Below are positions 8,818 through 18,035 of a DNA stretch of 64,000 nucleotides, piece by piece. Origin of the DNA: Bacillus sp. EAC (GTDB taxonomy: Bacteria; Bacillota; Bacilli; Bacillales; Bacillaceae_G). The DNA is taken from positions 1 through 64,000 of the forward strand of contig NZ_NCSY01000005.1 of the NCBI RefSeq assembly GCF_002156875.1, read 5' to 3'. Under the pieces are notes generated by a model. The model worked only from the letters and a program-made list of their open reading frames with translations, did not search any database and had not been told where the DNA came from. Within the stretch, counting starts at the first letter, position 1, and each line of letters starts with the position of its first letter. The position numbers were made by a program, and so were the translations under genes.

Positions 8818-9939
8818 ATGGTACTGAATGATTTAGCTTTAAAAATTATTAATGAAGTTAGAAAACTTATACATGAAGATATCATAATCATAAATACTGA
8901 CGGGATTATTATTGCGAGTACTGATTCAGCTCGAACTGGTACCTTTCACGAGGGTTCTTTACTTGCTATCAACCAAGGAAAAACGTTTATTATTACGACT
9001 GAAGATGAAAAACGATTAAAGGGAGTTAAAGCAGGTATTAATCTTCCTATTTTCTTTCAAAATGAAATGGTAGGTGTAATTGGAATCACAGGGAATCCTG
9101 AAACGATCTCACCATTTGGCGAGATGCTACGTCGGATGACTGAACTCCTGATTAGAGAAAACTATTACACTGATCAAATTGATATTACACAAAGATCACT
9201 CGAAACATTTGTTTTTGATTGGATTCAACTTGACGAGTGGGATGATTCATTTTTAGAGCGCTCACACATGCTACATATAGACTTAACTCTAGGAAGACAG
9301 GTTATTGTTTTTGAATGGGAGAATAAAAATAATATTCCTCTTGATATAAGGCAAATAATTCTCGATTTAACAAATAAACAAAATGGGGAATTATCTATTC
9401 GTTGGGGAAACAATCGTTTACTTGTTCTAATAGTGGCTGACAAATTATCAAATCGAAGTCAAATTAATAAAATCGTACAAGGAATTCAATCTTTTTTACA
9501 AAACAGATTAAATCTTCCAGTTTCAGTTGGTGTTGGTCAAACTATGCCCCCGAAATTATTGAGTAAATCATATCATCAAGCGATCCGCTCACTAAAAGTA
9601 TCTCTAAAAACGAAAACGATCATATTCGATGAGGACCTAACCATTGATTTAATACTTCAAGAACTTTCACATGACGTAAAAAATACATTTCTTAATCGAA
9701 CAATTGCTCCGATTTTGGCCGAGCAAGATTTACTCCTAACGATTCAAGAATTTATTCGACAAAACCAATCATTAAAAATGACAGCTTCTTCGTTGCATAT
9801 CCATATAAATACGCTTCTATATCGACTCAACAAAATAACAGAACTAACGAAATTAAATCCAAGAGACATTCATGATTTATGTAAAATCTATATCGGCATT
9901 AGTTTGTTGGATGATTCTACAAAAAGACACCTATTTTAG
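8818..9939 (+). CDS. cdaR: CdaR-family sugar-diacid/glycolate operon regulator (YsfB-like)
   Basis: A 373-residue transcription factor with an N-terminal diacid-recognition domain (about residues 3-130, containing INTDGIIIASTD and FHEGS) and a C-terminal PucR-type helix-turn-helix (about 315-370, with the SLKMTASSLHIHINTLLYRL helix pair). Members activate glucarate, galactarate or glycolate genes. The two genes immediately downstream encode glycolate oxidase subunits, matching the B. subtilis ysfB-ysfC-ysfD order as I remember it, so it probably activates glcDF in response to glycolate or a related acid. The ATG at 8818 follows GGAGAA; a TTG at 8806 overlaps that site. Its terminator overlaps its stop codon. 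Confidence 0.88.
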   Translation: MVLNDLALKIINEVRKLIHEDIIIINTDGIIIASTDSARTGTFHEGSLLAINQGKTFIITTEDEKRLKGVKAGINLPIFFQNEMVGVIGITGNPETISPFGEMLRRMTELLIRENYYTDQIDITQRSLETFVFDWIQLDEWDDSFLERSHMLHIDLTLGRQVIVFEWENKNNIPLDIRQIILDLTNKQNGELSIRWGNNRLLVLIVADKLSNRSQINKIVQGIQSFLQNRLNLPVSVGVGQTMPPKLLSKSYHQAIRSLKVSLKTKTIIFDEDLTIDLILQELSHDVKNTFLNRTIAPILAEQDLLLTIQEFIRQNQSLKMTASSLHIHINTLLYRLNKITELTKLNPRDIHDLCKIYIGISLLDDSTKRHLF

Positions 9940-9949
9940 GTGTTTTTTC
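9925..9949 (+). terminator. Terminator overlapping the cdaR stop
   Basis: ACACCTA (9927-9933) pairs with TAGGTGT (9937-9943) and is followed by T residues; the TAG stop is part of the right arm. It separates cdaR from glcD. Confidence 0.82.
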
Positions 9950-10020
9950 TATAGATTTCTCCATAGATTATCACTCATATTACTCTTTATACTTGAATTA
10001 TAATAATAGGGGGAAAAGAT

Positions 10021-11433
10021 ATGATTACAAAAGACATTGCTCAAAAGTTTATAGCTATTGTTGGAACTGAAAATTTCGATGATTCTAAAGCAGAAAGACT
10101 CGTTTATTCCTACGATGCCACTCCAAATCTTCAATCATTACCAGATGCTGTCATTAGTCCTCGTACTGCTAAAGAAGTTTCCGAAGTCGTTAAAATCTGT
10201 AATGCATTTAATATTCCAATCGTACCAAGAGGCTCGGGTACAAATCTTTGTGGTGGTACTTGTCCTACAAATGGTGGACTTGTCATCTTATTTAGGCATT
10301 TAAACAAAATTCTTGAAATTGATGAAGAAAACTTAACTATTACAGTTCAACCAGGTGTAATCACACTAGATATGATTAACGAAATCGAAGCAAAAGGATT
10401 ATTTTATCCACCAGATCCTAGCTCAATGAAAATCTCAACAATTGGTGGAAACATTAATGAAAATTCTGGTGGCTTACGAGGTTTAAAGTACGGTGTCACA
10501 CGTGACTATGTCATTGCACTTGAAATTGTGTTAGCGAACGGCGATATTATCCGAACTGGTGGAAAGCTGGCTAAGGACGTTGCAGGTTATGATTTCACCC
10601 GTTTATTCGTAGGATCAGAAGGTACACTTGGCATTATTACTGAAGCTACATTAAAACTCATCCCAATGCCAGAAACAAAAAAAACTATGCTAGCTTTATA
10701 TGATAGTTTAGAAGACGCTGCCAAAACTGTTTCTAAAATTATTGCTAATAAAATAATTCCAACTTCCTTAGAATTTATGGATCAACCGACACTTGAAGTT
10801 GTAGAAAATTTTGCTCAGATTGGTCTTCCAACTGATGTAAAGGCCGTATTATTAATTGAACAAGACGGACCAGAGGCTGTTGTAAATAAAGATATCGAAT
10901 TGATTAAAACAATTTGTTTGCAAGAAAAATGTATCTCTGTCAGCATAGCAAAATCTGAAGAAGAAGCAATTGCATTAAGAACGGCTAGACGCTCTGCCCT
11001 TTCCGCTTTAGCACAATTAAGACCAACTACAATTTTGGAAGACGCTACTGTACCTCGGTCAAAAATTGCTGATATGGTGAATGCTATCAACCTAATTGCT
11101 GAAAAGTATAATGTAAAAATTTGCACATTTGGTCATGCTGGTGACGGGAATCTTCATCCTACATGTCCAACAGATGCTCGTGACCATGACGAAATGGAAC
11201 GTGTAGAAATGGCTTTTGCTGAGATTTTTGAGAAAGCAATCGAACTCGGCGGAACCATTACTGGTGAGCATGGAGTTGGGATCGTTAAAGCACCTTATCT
11301 AGAATTAAAACTAGGCAAAGAAGGGATCGCTGCTATGTTAGCAGTAAAAACTGCGCTAGATCCAAATAATATAATGAATCCTGGAAAAGTCTTTGCAAAG
11401 GATAGCCGAAAAAGAATGTTGGTGTCGAAATGA
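10021..11433 (+). CDS. glcD: Glycolate oxidase FAD-linked subunit GlcD
   Basis: A 470-residue FAD-dependent oxidoreductase that oxidises glycolate (or D-lactate) to glyoxylate (or pyruvate) on the cytoplasmic face of the membrane, passing electrons to its Fe-S partner. The PCMH-type FAD-binding domain carries VPRGSGTNLCGGT (about residues 63-75) and GGNINENSGG; the C-terminal domain carries FGHAGDGNLHPT and GEHGVGIVK. The start follows a GGGGG-type site. The next gene overlaps by 4 nt, so both are translationally coupled, and the CdaR regulator lies upstream. It could be a D-lactate dehydrogenase, but the cdaR linkage favours glycolate. Confidence 0.92.
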   Translation: MITKDIAQKFIAIVGTENFDDSKAERLVYSYDATPNLQSLPDAVISPRTAKEVSEVVKICNAFNIPIVPRGSGTNLCGGTCPTNGGLVILFRHLNKILEIDEENLTITVQPGVITLDMINEIEAKGLFYPPDPSSMKISTIGGNINENSGGLRGLKYGVTRDYVIALEIVLANGDIIRTGGKLAKDVAGYDFTRLFVGSEGTLGIITEATLKLIPMPETKKTMLALYDSLEDAAKTVSKIIANKIIPTSLEFMDQPTLEVVENFAQIGLPTDVKAVLLIEQDGPEAVVNKDIELIKTICLQEKCISVSIAKSEEEAIALRTARRSALSALAQLRPTTILEDATVPRSKIADMVNAINLIAEKYNVKICTFGHAGDGNLHPTCPTDARDHDEMERVEMAFAEIFEKAIELGGTITGEHGVGIVKAPYLELKLGKEGIAAMLAVKTALDPNNIMNPGKVFAKDSRKRMLVSK

Positions 11434-12764
11434 CAACACTTCAGGAGCAACAATCTATTCAACAACAATTTAAAGAACGAATGAATGAAGATGAACTATT
11501 AAACTGTATGCGGTGTGGTTTTTGCTTACCAAGTTGTCCCACTTATATCGAATCTGGTCAAAAAGAATCTCATTCACCTAGAGGTCGAATCGCTTTAATG
11601 AAGGCAGTAACAGACGGTCTGATCGAACCCGATGAAGATGTCGAACGCACACTTGAACTTTGTCTCGGCTGTCGTGCATGTGAACCTGTCTGTCCTTCTG
11701 GAGTGAAATATGGCCATTTACTTGAAGAAGCTAGGGATATTATTGCACAGCATAAAAAGCACTCCCTACCTGCTCGAGCTGTTCGTAATATAATTTTTAA
11801 AGAACTATTCCCACATCAAAAACGCATGAGATTAGCAGTAGGACTTTTAGGATTATATCAACGAACAGGATTACAAGTAGTTGCTAGAAAATCAGGCATT
11901 ATGAAGTTGATTCCTAGCAATTTATCCGCAATGGAAAAAGTTTTACCAAAAGTACCTACAATGAGACAAATGAAATCACGACCTGATTTCCTGCCTTCTA
12001 TTGAGAAGAAAGTTAGTAGAGTAGCATTCTTCTCTGGATGCTTGATGGATACAATGTTTTTGGAAACAAATAATGCCACTATGAAGCTATTACAGTTAGC
12101 AGGTTGTGAAATAGTGATTCCCAAAGACCAAGCTTGCTGCGGAGCTTTACATGGACATAGTGGTGAAAAAGATATTGCAAAAGAAATGGCAAAGAAAAAT
12201 ATAGAAGCCTTTGAGAATTTAAATGTAGATTTTATCATTACAAACGCAGGTGGATGTGGTGGATTCCTAATCGATTATGACCACCTACTTAAAGATGATC
12301 CAATTTGGAAAGAGCGTGCAATTTCGTTTAAAAATAAATTAAAAGATATATCTGAGATTTTAGTAGAAGTTGAGTTTCATAAAAAAGTGAATTTACGTCT
12401 ACCTGAGCAAATAATCACTTACCAAGATTCATGTCATTTAAGAAATGTGATGAAAACGTCTTCTGCTCCAAGAACTTTACTAAAATCGATTCAAAATACG
12501 ATGTATCATGAAATGAAAGATGCAGATCGTTGTTGTGGTTCAGCTGGTATTTACAACATAGTTGAATCTGAAATGTCGATGCAAATTCTAGATTACAAAA
12601 TGAAGCAAGTAACTAAAACTCAAGCAACAACAATTGTTACAGCTAATCCTGGTTGTTTATTACAAATGAAATTGGGTGTACAAAGAGAGAATCAATCGGA
12701 TAAAGTAGATGTAGTTCACATTGTCGATTTACTTTTAAAAGCTGCTGAATATACTGAAGCATAA
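11430..12764 (+). CDS. glcF: Glycolate oxidase iron-sulfur subunit GlcF
   Basis: A 444-residue electron-transfer subunit. Two ferredoxin-type cluster motifs, CMRCGFCLPSCP and CLGCRACEPVCP, occupy the first 90 residues. Two cysteine-rich CCG domains follow (FFSGCLMD with CCGALHGHSG, and DSCHLRN with CCGSAGIYN), as in heterodisulfide-reductase-like and GlcF/LutA proteins. It accepts electrons from the flavoprotein subunit and passes them towards the quinone pool. The ATG overlaps the glcD stop (ATGA), and a strong terminator follows. Confidence 0.93.
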   Translation: MTTLQEQQSIQQQFKERMNEDELLNCMRCGFCLPSCPTYIESGQKESHSPRGRIALMKAVTDGLIEPDEDVERTLELCLGCRACEPVCPSGVKYGHLLEEARDIIAQHKKHSLPARAVRNIIFKELFPHQKRMRLAVGLLGLYQRTGLQVVARKSGIMKLIPSNLSAMEKVLPKVPTMRQMKSRPDFLPSIEKKVSRVAFFSGCLMDTMFLETNNATMKLLQLAGCEIVIPKDQACCGALHGHSGEKDIAKEMAKKNIEAFENLNVDFIITNAGGCGGFLIDYDHLLKDDPIWKERAISFKNKLKDISEILVEVEFHKKVNLRLPEQIITYQDSCHLRNVMKTSSAPRTLLKSIQNTMYHEMKDADRCCGSAGIYNIVESEMSMQILDYKMKQVTKTQATTIVTANPGCLLQMKLGVQRENQSDKVDVVHIVDLLLKAAEYTEA

Positions 12765-12774
12765 GTTATAAAAA

Positions 12775-12808
12775 AACAAACCTTTGTGACTAATTACAAA
12801 GGTTTGTT
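12775..12808. terminator. Bidirectional terminator between glcF and the RpiR gene
   Basis: AACAAACCTTTGT (12775-12787) pairs with ACAAAGGTTTGTT (12796-12808). The minus-strand side ends in seven T residues and the plus side in a weaker T-rich run, so it serves both convergent genes. Confidence 0.9.
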
Positions 12809-12822
12809 TACTTTTCTATTCA

Positions 12823-13683
12823 TTATTTTTTACCATGTAGGGATTTAATCGCAGTCCTTGTTTGATCGATATACTGAATCGTTTGATCATATTCTTGTGT
12901 AGCAACGGCCATAAATAAAATATCAATCACGTGCAGCTGAGCCATTCTTGAAGAAGTTGCTCCACTACGGAATGTCGCTTCTCTATTCGGTGAGTTGAAC
13001 AATTTTATATCCGCTAAGCAAGATACGGAGTTTGTACCAAATCCAGTAATACTAATCGTTTTCACATCATTTTCTTTCGCAATACGAAGTGCTTTCTGGA
13101 CTTCTACCGTTTCACCTGAAAATGAAATTCCAACTAATACATCATTCTCCTCATGATTTGCAATTTGAACTGCTAACAAATGTAAATCTGTAAATGCAGA
13201 TGTATATTTTTTAATACGCAAAAACTTTTGCTGTGCATCTAAGGCTACGACCATCGAACCACCAACGCCAAAAAAATAAATATTTCTAGCTTTGGAAATA
13301 ACCTGTACAGCTTCCTCTAAATCACTAACATTTAAAATATCACTTGTATCTTTTATAGCTTGGATACTATTATTCATCATTTTTTGGATTATGGAACTAG
13401 TTGATTCACCTGAATGGATGTCTCTATTTCCTGTTTCTGTTGTTGTAATGATATCTCCAGCAATTCGAAGCTTTAACTCTTGATACCCTTTTAGCCCTAA
13501 AGAACGACATAATCTAATGATTGCAGAATTACTAGTTTGGCTTTTTTCAGCAAGCTCATATACTGTAAATTGAATGGATTTATCTGGATTTTCTATAATA
13601 TATTTTGCTGCTCTTCGTTCAGATGGAGGAAGTTTAAATAACATTTCTTTTAACATGATTAATCCGCCATTTAATGCATTCAT
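12823..13683 (-). CDS. RpiR/MurR-family regulator of the amino-sugar cluster
   Basis: A transcription factor of up to 286 residues with an N-terminal helix-turn-helix (SNSAIIRLCRSLGLKGYQELK region) and a C-terminal SIS domain (FGVGGSMVVALDAQQKF) that binds a sugar phosphate. It lies directly downstream of murQ on the same strand but behind a terminator. MurR of E. coli, in the same family and next to murQ, senses MurNAc-6-phosphate, so a similar role over this cluster is likely. The first ATG (13683) has only a weak GTAGGG site; the ATG at 13656 preceded by GGCGGA would also give a normal family start. It is paralogous to the regulator at 454-1308. Confidence 0.87.
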   Translation of the reverse strand: MNALNGGLIMLKEMLFKLPPSERRAAKYIIENPDKSIQFTVYELAEKSQTSNSAIIRLCRSLGLKGYQELKLRIAGDIITTTETGNRDIHSGESTSSIIQKMMNNSIQAIKDTSDILNVSDLEEAVQVISKARNIYFFGVGGSMVVALDAQQKFLRIKKYTSAFTDLHLLAVQIANHEENDVLVGISFSGETVEVQKALRIAKENDVKTISITGFGTNSVSCLADIKLFNSPNREATFRSGATSSRMAQLHVIDILFMAVATQEYDQTIQYIDQTRTAIKSLHGKK

Positions 13684-13940
13684 ATACCCTACTCAACTCT
13701 CTCTATTTTATATCTTATTTCTAATTCTATTAATTTGCTATTATCATAAACTTTGTTTCTATTAAACTTGGTGCTTTGTTAAATCCTACTCTAGGATGCT
13801 TGGCTTTCCATTGGTCGGGTGATAGCCAATTAATTACTAAAGAAGCTTATTAGATTATCCAATCTAAGATGACGATACTTACTTGATTATAAACAAATTT
13901 TAGTGTATTTACTATAAACGCTAAAAAGAACTTAATAGAA
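13684..13940. other. Intergenic region between the RpiR gene and murQ
   Basis: About 260 bases downstream of murQ and upstream of the regulator, both on the minus strand. It should contain the regulator's promoter, but I see no clear -35/-10 pair, no RNA gene and no small coding frame with a binding site. Confidence 0.4.
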
Positions 13941-13980
13941 AAGCGACTTACTAATATTCAAGTGATTAGTAGTCGCTTCC
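13936..13980 (-). terminator. Terminator at the end of the PTS-murQ operon
   Basis: The sequence at 13941-13955 pairs with 13965-13978 (one bulged base) to form a stem of 14 pairs; TTTTCT follows on the minus strand. Confidence 0.82.
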
Positions 13981-13986
13981 TTGTAC

Positions 13987-14877
13987 TTATTCTTCTACTA
14001 TTTTACTAATAAATCCTTGAGCTTGATTTAGGCTTTTAGTTGCTTCATCAAAAGTCATACCAGTCAAAATCATAACAATTGCTGCTTTTGTTTGATTATT
14101 GGCTTTCTTTAGATATTCACTTGCAACTTCATAGTCACAACCAGTCGCTCCAACTATAATTCTCTTCGCACGATCAACAAGCTTAACATTTGTTAATTGC
14201 AAATCAACCATGAGATTTTTATATACTTTTCCAATTCCGACCATTGATGCTGTTGAAATCATATTACAAATTAGCTTCTGAGACGTACCCGCTTTTAAAC
14301 GGGTTGATCCTGTTAATACTTCTGGTCCATTATCTACTTCAATTTTATGCAATGCAACTTTTCCAATTTCTGAATCTTTATTACATGCAATTGCGACTGT
14401 TTTTGCGCCAACTTCATTTGCATATTGTAATGCACCAATGACATAAGGTGTTCTGCCTGATGCTGCAATGCCAATAACGATATCATTTTTAGTAATTGAA
14501 ATATTTATTAAATCTGCTTTCCCTAATTCTTCACTATCTTCTGCACCTTCAACAGCTTTAATAAATGCTGAATTTCCACCAGCAATTAAACCTATTACCT
14601 CACTTGGATTTGTTCCAAATGTTGGAGGACATTCGACAGCATCCAATAATCCAATTCGTCCACTAGTACCAGCACCAACATAAATTAATCTTCCATCATT
14701 TCGAAAAGATTCAACGACATGTCGAACGACCTCCGAGATAGTTGGTATTTGCTCTCGCACTGCAATAGCAACCTTTTGATCCTCATCATTCATTATCATT
14801 AAAAACTGATCAACCCTTAATTGGTCTAAGTTACTCGTGCGTTCATTTCTAATTTCAGTTGTTAAGTTTTCTAACAT
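13987..14877 (-). CDS. murQ: N-acetylmuramic acid 6-phosphate etherase MurQ
   Basis: A 296-residue SIS-domain lyase that removes the D-lactyl ether from MurNAc-6-phosphate, giving GlcNAc-6-phosphate and D-lactate in the cytoplasm. The sequence shows GAGTSGRIGLLDAVECPPTFG at about 68-88; Glu82 and Glu113 fall where the catalytic pair of E. coli MurQ (Glu83 and Glu114) lies. Length matches the family. AGAGGTG precedes the ATG. It is the last gene of the apparent operon that starts with PTS IIB at 19673, and lies 70 bp after the sugar kinase gene. Confidence 0.95.
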   Translation of the reverse strand: MLENLTTEIRNERTSNLDQLRVDQFLMIMNDEDQKVAIAVREQIPTISEVVRHVVESFRNDGRLIYVGAGTSGRIGLLDAVECPPTFGTNPSEVIGLIAGGNSAFIKAVEGAEDSEELGKADLINISITKNDIVIGIAASGRTPYVIGALQYANEVGAKTVAIACNKDSEIGKVALHKIEVDNGPEVLTGSTRLKAGTSQKLICNMISTASMVGIGKVYKNLMVDLQLTNVKLVDRAKRIIVGATGCDYEVASEYLKKANNQTKAAIVMILTGMTFDEATKSLNQAQGFISKIVEE

Positions 14878-14947
14878 TTTGCACCTCTACTTAATACTGA
14901 CTACTACTACTGTAATCTAAATATTTTTTGTATTTCTCGATTTATAC

Positions 14948-15859
14948 TTACTTTTTTATGCATATATTTATTTCTTTCATCGCTAAAAGATAACCACCAT
15001 ATGTTGAAGAAATATGGTCCGTATAAAACTTGACTGATGGATATTGCTCTCGAATTGAATGAACAAAAGAATTTTGAACAATCTGTATGTGCTGTAGAAT
15101 ACTCCCTTTAATTGCAACTCGAGGTGCTCCTTGTAGCTTTAGTTTTTTTATCGCTTGTAGTGTAGTTTTCGCAAGTAATTTCCCTGCTCGTTCTAAGACA
15201 TCTAAAGCAATTAAATCTCCCATACCTGCCATTTCTACGATAAAAGGAACATGTGAAGCAATCACGCTTTTTGGATTATGATAGATATATTGTTTAAGTT
15301 CATCTACTTCATTTAATTGTAATTTTTCTATTAATTTCTGAGATAAATAACTTAGCTGAATATTCTCATCAAATTCTTGTGTGATATTTTTAAATATTTC
15401 CATACAAATCCAGTATCCGCTTCCTTCATCACCTATCAAGTGTCCCCATCCACCTGTTGTCACAATCTTCTCTTGATCCAAACCGATACACACAGATCCT
15501 GTACCTGCAATTGTTAAAACTCCACTTTTTCCATTAAGCAAAGCCGCATGAGCAAGACGCGCGTCATTTACAATTTTAAAAGGAATGCGGAATGACTCAT
15601 TTAACGCCGATTCTAAAGGATTGATATCTTTAATTCCTCCGTATCCAGCTAATCCTAAAAATAAAAATAAACAATTCTCTTTTGATAAAGGGAGAAGACA
15701 GTTCTCAATGGCTTCAATTATATGATTGATTCCTTCTTTTTCATTAATAAGTAGATTACTGTACCCAGAATATCCTTGGCTAATAACATTGCCTTCTAAA
15801 TCATAAGCAATTGCCTCTGTTTTAGTTCCTCCACCATCAACGCTAATAATGTATTGCAT
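14948..15859 (-). CDS. BadF/BadG-family amino-sugar kinase (MurK/NagK-like)
   Basis: A 303-residue ASKHA-fold kinase. The phosphate-binding loop SVDGGGTKTEAIAYD is at residues 5-19, and GTGSVCIG and GDEGSGYW mark the adenosine and second phosphate motifs. BadF-type kinases phosphorylate GlcNAc; Clostridium acetobutylicum MurK, of the same family and linked to murQ, phosphorylates both MurNAc and GlcNAc at O6. Set just upstream of murQ, it would phosphorylate the non-PTS half of an imported disaccharide after cleavage. A GGGGG binding site precedes the ATG. Whether it prefers MurNAc or GlcNAc cannot be read from the sequence. Confidence 0.87.
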   Translation of the reverse strand: MQYIISVDGGGTKTEAIAYDLEGNVISQGYSGYSNLLINEKEGINHIIEAIENCLLPLSKENCLFLFLGLAGYGGIKDINPLESALNESFRIPFKIVNDARLAHAALLNGKSGVLTIAGTGSVCIGLDQEKIVTTGGWGHLIGDEGSGYWICMEIFKNITQEFDENIQLSYLSQKLIEKLQLNEVDELKQYIYHNPKSVIASHVPFIVEMAGMGDLIALDVLERAGKLLAKTTLQAIKKLKLQGAPRVAIKGSILQHIQIVQNSFVHSIREQYPSVKFYTDHISSTYGGYLLAMKEINICIKK

Positions 15860-15949
15860 CTTAGCTGCCCCCTACCTAAATTCCCAGATTATTCTTAAAC
15901 GATTACTTTAAAATTATTACTTTTTCTTATTAGTTAATATTAAAACCGA

Positions 15950-16261
15950 TTATTTTTCAGCTAATTTTTTATGCAAACGAATGATATGTTCAACTAATTT
16001 TTGTTCGCTCATAGCTGTCATTAAATGGTCCTGTGCATGAATCATTAAAAGTGATTTCTCACAAGGTTGTCCATTTAGTTCAGCTTGTATTAAAGTTGTT
16101 TGAGTTTTATGGGCTTTGCCAATTTCTACATGAGACTCTTCAATTAAACGGTCAGCTGTTTCGAAGTCATTCTTTTCTGCAGCTTCTAGCGCCTCATAAG
16201 CTAAAGACCTCGCGTTTCCACCGTGTGAGATAATTTCAAAAATTTCTTGTTCGTTATTCAT
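15950..16261 (-). CDS. PTS lactose/cellobiose-family IIA component (cluster 1)
   Basis: A 103-residue all-helical IIA protein of the lactose/chitobiose family; it takes phosphate from HPr and passes it to IIB. The IHAQDHLMTAM motif places the phosphorylated histidine at His75 and the metal-binding aspartate at Asp78, the same spacing as His78/Asp81 of lactococcal IIA-Lac. I chose the ATG at 16261, 7 nt after AGGAGAA; the longer frame from 16276 runs through that site. It lies between GH4 and the kinase gene in the operon and is paralogous to 34312-34635. Confidence 0.93.
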   Translation of the reverse strand: MNNEQEIFEIISHGGNARSLAYEALEAAEKNDFETADRLIEESHVEIGKAHKTQTTLIQAELNGQPCEKSLLMIHAQDHLMTAMSEQKLVEHIIRLHKKLAEK

Positions 16262-16311
16262 ATATATTCTCCTCATCTATATTCATATTTTTTCAGTTTA
16301 TAAATGGATAC

Positions 16312-17637
16312 TTAATTTTTATAAAATGCTGGTAAGAAATCTTTATGTGCTTCTAATAAAGCATCTAATACTGTTTTAGCAACTTCATCACTTGGAACTA
16401 AAGGATTAATTGTTAGAGCTAACAACGCCTTTTCGTATGAACCAGTGACAGCAGCCTCAGCCCCTATTCGTTCAAATGATTTAATTTGTTGAACAAGCCC
16501 ATTTATTTGTGGTGGTAATTCACCAATTGAAACAGGTATCGGCCCTTGCCTTGTTACAATACAATTTACTTCAACAGCCGATTCATTTGGTATCCCTTGA
16601 ATTGATCCATTGTTTTGCACATTTAAAACTTGAATATCTTTTTTATCATTATAAATAGATGTGATTAAGCTACAGGCAGCATCACTATAGTATGCTCCTC
16701 CTCTTTTTTCAAGTTGAGGTGGTTTAATAGCTAGATTTTCATCCCTATATAATTCAAACAAATCATCTTCTAATTTCTTTACAACTTCTGCTCTTGTTGT
16801 CCCTGATTTAAAAGATTCTAATTCTTCTTCTAAAATATGTTTAGTCTTGTAATAGTATCGATGGTACGGACAAGGAAGTACCCCTAAAGACATTAAAAAT
16901 TCTTTTTGCCATGGTAGTGGAGCAATATTTCTCATGGTCATTTGTATTTCTGGATTTGCTAATAATTCTAAAACATGTTCTGTGACTTCTTTTCCATCAA
17001 CATAAACATGCAGTCCATATACCATATGATTTAATCCTGCAAAATCGATGTGAACACGACCTGTTTCTACTTCTAGTAATTTGGCAATTGTCATTGTCAT
17101 ATTGATAGGTACATTACAAACACCAATTACTTTTTTATGATTGCTATAACGTAATAAAGCTTCAGTAACCATACCAGCTGGATTTGTGAAGTTAATTAAC
17201 CAAGCTTCCGGACAAAGTTGTTGCATTTCTTCTGCAATCTCTAATAAAACAGGAATTGTTCGAAGCCCTTTAAATAGGCCACCTGCACCATTTGTTTCTT
17301 GACCAATCATACCGAATTGCAGAGGAATACGTTCATCCTTAATACGAGCTTCTAGTAAACCAACACGCATTTGAGTTGTAACAAAATCCGCATCTTTTAA
17401 AGCTAATGTTCGATCTAATGTTAAATGGATTTCCATAGGAATTCCTGCTTGTTTTACCATACGTCTTGCTAAACTACCGACAATCTCTAACTTTTCTTTG
17501 CCAGCCTCAATATCTACTAACCAAAGTTCCCTTATAGGAAGCTCGTGATATCTTTTTATAAATCCTTCAACTAGTTCTGGTGTATAACTTGAACCACCAC
17601 CAATTGTCACGATTTTAATTCCTCTTTTTTTATTCAT
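16312..17637 (-). CDS. GH4 NAD-dependent 6-phospho-beta-glucosidase (cluster 1)
   Basis: A 441-residue family 4 glycoside hydrolase. The N-terminal NAD-binding loop is IGGGSSYTPE. The CNVP motif (Cys174) and LNHMVYG (His204) supply the Mn ligands, and LGQETNG-type and FTNPAG blocks are present. These cytoplasmic enzymes cleave 6-phosphorylated disaccharides delivered by a PTS through an oxidation-elimination mechanism. The LicH/CelF/ChbF branch acts on cellobiose-6-P or (deacetylated) chitobiose-6-P. The ATG at 17637 follows AAGGTG by 8 nt; a GTG at 17646 overlaps it. It is closely similar to the GH4 gene at 32967-34298. Exact substrate uncertain. Confidence 0.92.
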   Translation of the reverse strand: MNKKRGIKIVTIGGGSSYTPELVEGFIKRYHELPIRELWLVDIEAGKEKLEIVGSLARRMVKQAGIPMEIHLTLDRTLALKDADFVTTQMRVGLLEARIKDERIPLQFGMIGQETNGAGGLFKGLRTIPVLLEIAEEMQQLCPEAWLINFTNPAGMVTEALLRYSNHKKVIGVCNVPINMTMTIAKLLEVETGRVHIDFAGLNHMVYGLHVYVDGKEVTEHVLELLANPEIQMTMRNIAPLPWQKEFLMSLGVLPCPYHRYYYKTKHILEEELESFKSGTTRAEVVKKLEDDLFELYRDENLAIKPPQLEKRGGAYYSDAACSLITSIYNDKKDIQVLNVQNNGSIQGIPNESAVEVNCIVTRQGPIPVSIGELPPQINGLVQQIKSFERIGAEAAVTGSYEKALLALTINPLVPSDEVAKTVLDALLEAHKDFLPAFYKN

Positions 17638-17666
17638 TTTGAACACACCTTCATTTCATATTTTTC

Positions 17667-17954
17667 TTATGAATTGAATACAACAATATAACAAGTCACG
17701 ATGCAGAAAGCTAATAATGAAATAAATAAAATTGAAGCTTGTTTCTTATTCTTAAACTTACCTTCAATAAATACGATCACGCTTGTAAGTCCTACACTCA
17801 GACCTATGCTATTTGTGATAAATACTGCCAGATTTTTACTCATTCCAATAAAGAGTAGAACAGGATTAAAGATAAGATTAAACGCAAGAATAAATACAAA
17901 AAATACAATAGCAGCTTTATAACTAAAAAAATGGAGATTCTTTGTAGTGTTCAT
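17667..17954 (-). CDS. Small three-helix membrane protein inside the PTS operon
   Basis: A 95-residue protein I do not recognise. It is very hydrophobic, with predicted membrane helices at about 14-36, 41-62 and 73-92, and a lysine-rich loop (EGKFKNKKQ) between helices 2 and 3. It has a good AAAGGAA binding site 8 nt before the ATG and sits between the IIC and GH4 genes on the same strand, so it is probably expressed with them. It could be a PTS accessory or an unrelated insertion. The second PTS cluster has no equivalent. Confidence 0.65.
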   Translation of the reverse strand: MNTTKNLHFFSYKAAIVFFVFILAFNLIFNPVLLFIGMSKNLAVFITNSIGLSVGLTSVIVFIEGKFKNKKQASILFISLLAFCIVTCYIVVFNS

Positions 17955-18035
17955 ATTTAAAATTCCTTTCTTGCTTATTTAGTAATAAATAAAGGAAGCT
18001 TGGAGAAATTGTCCAAAACTCCCTTTACTATTATT

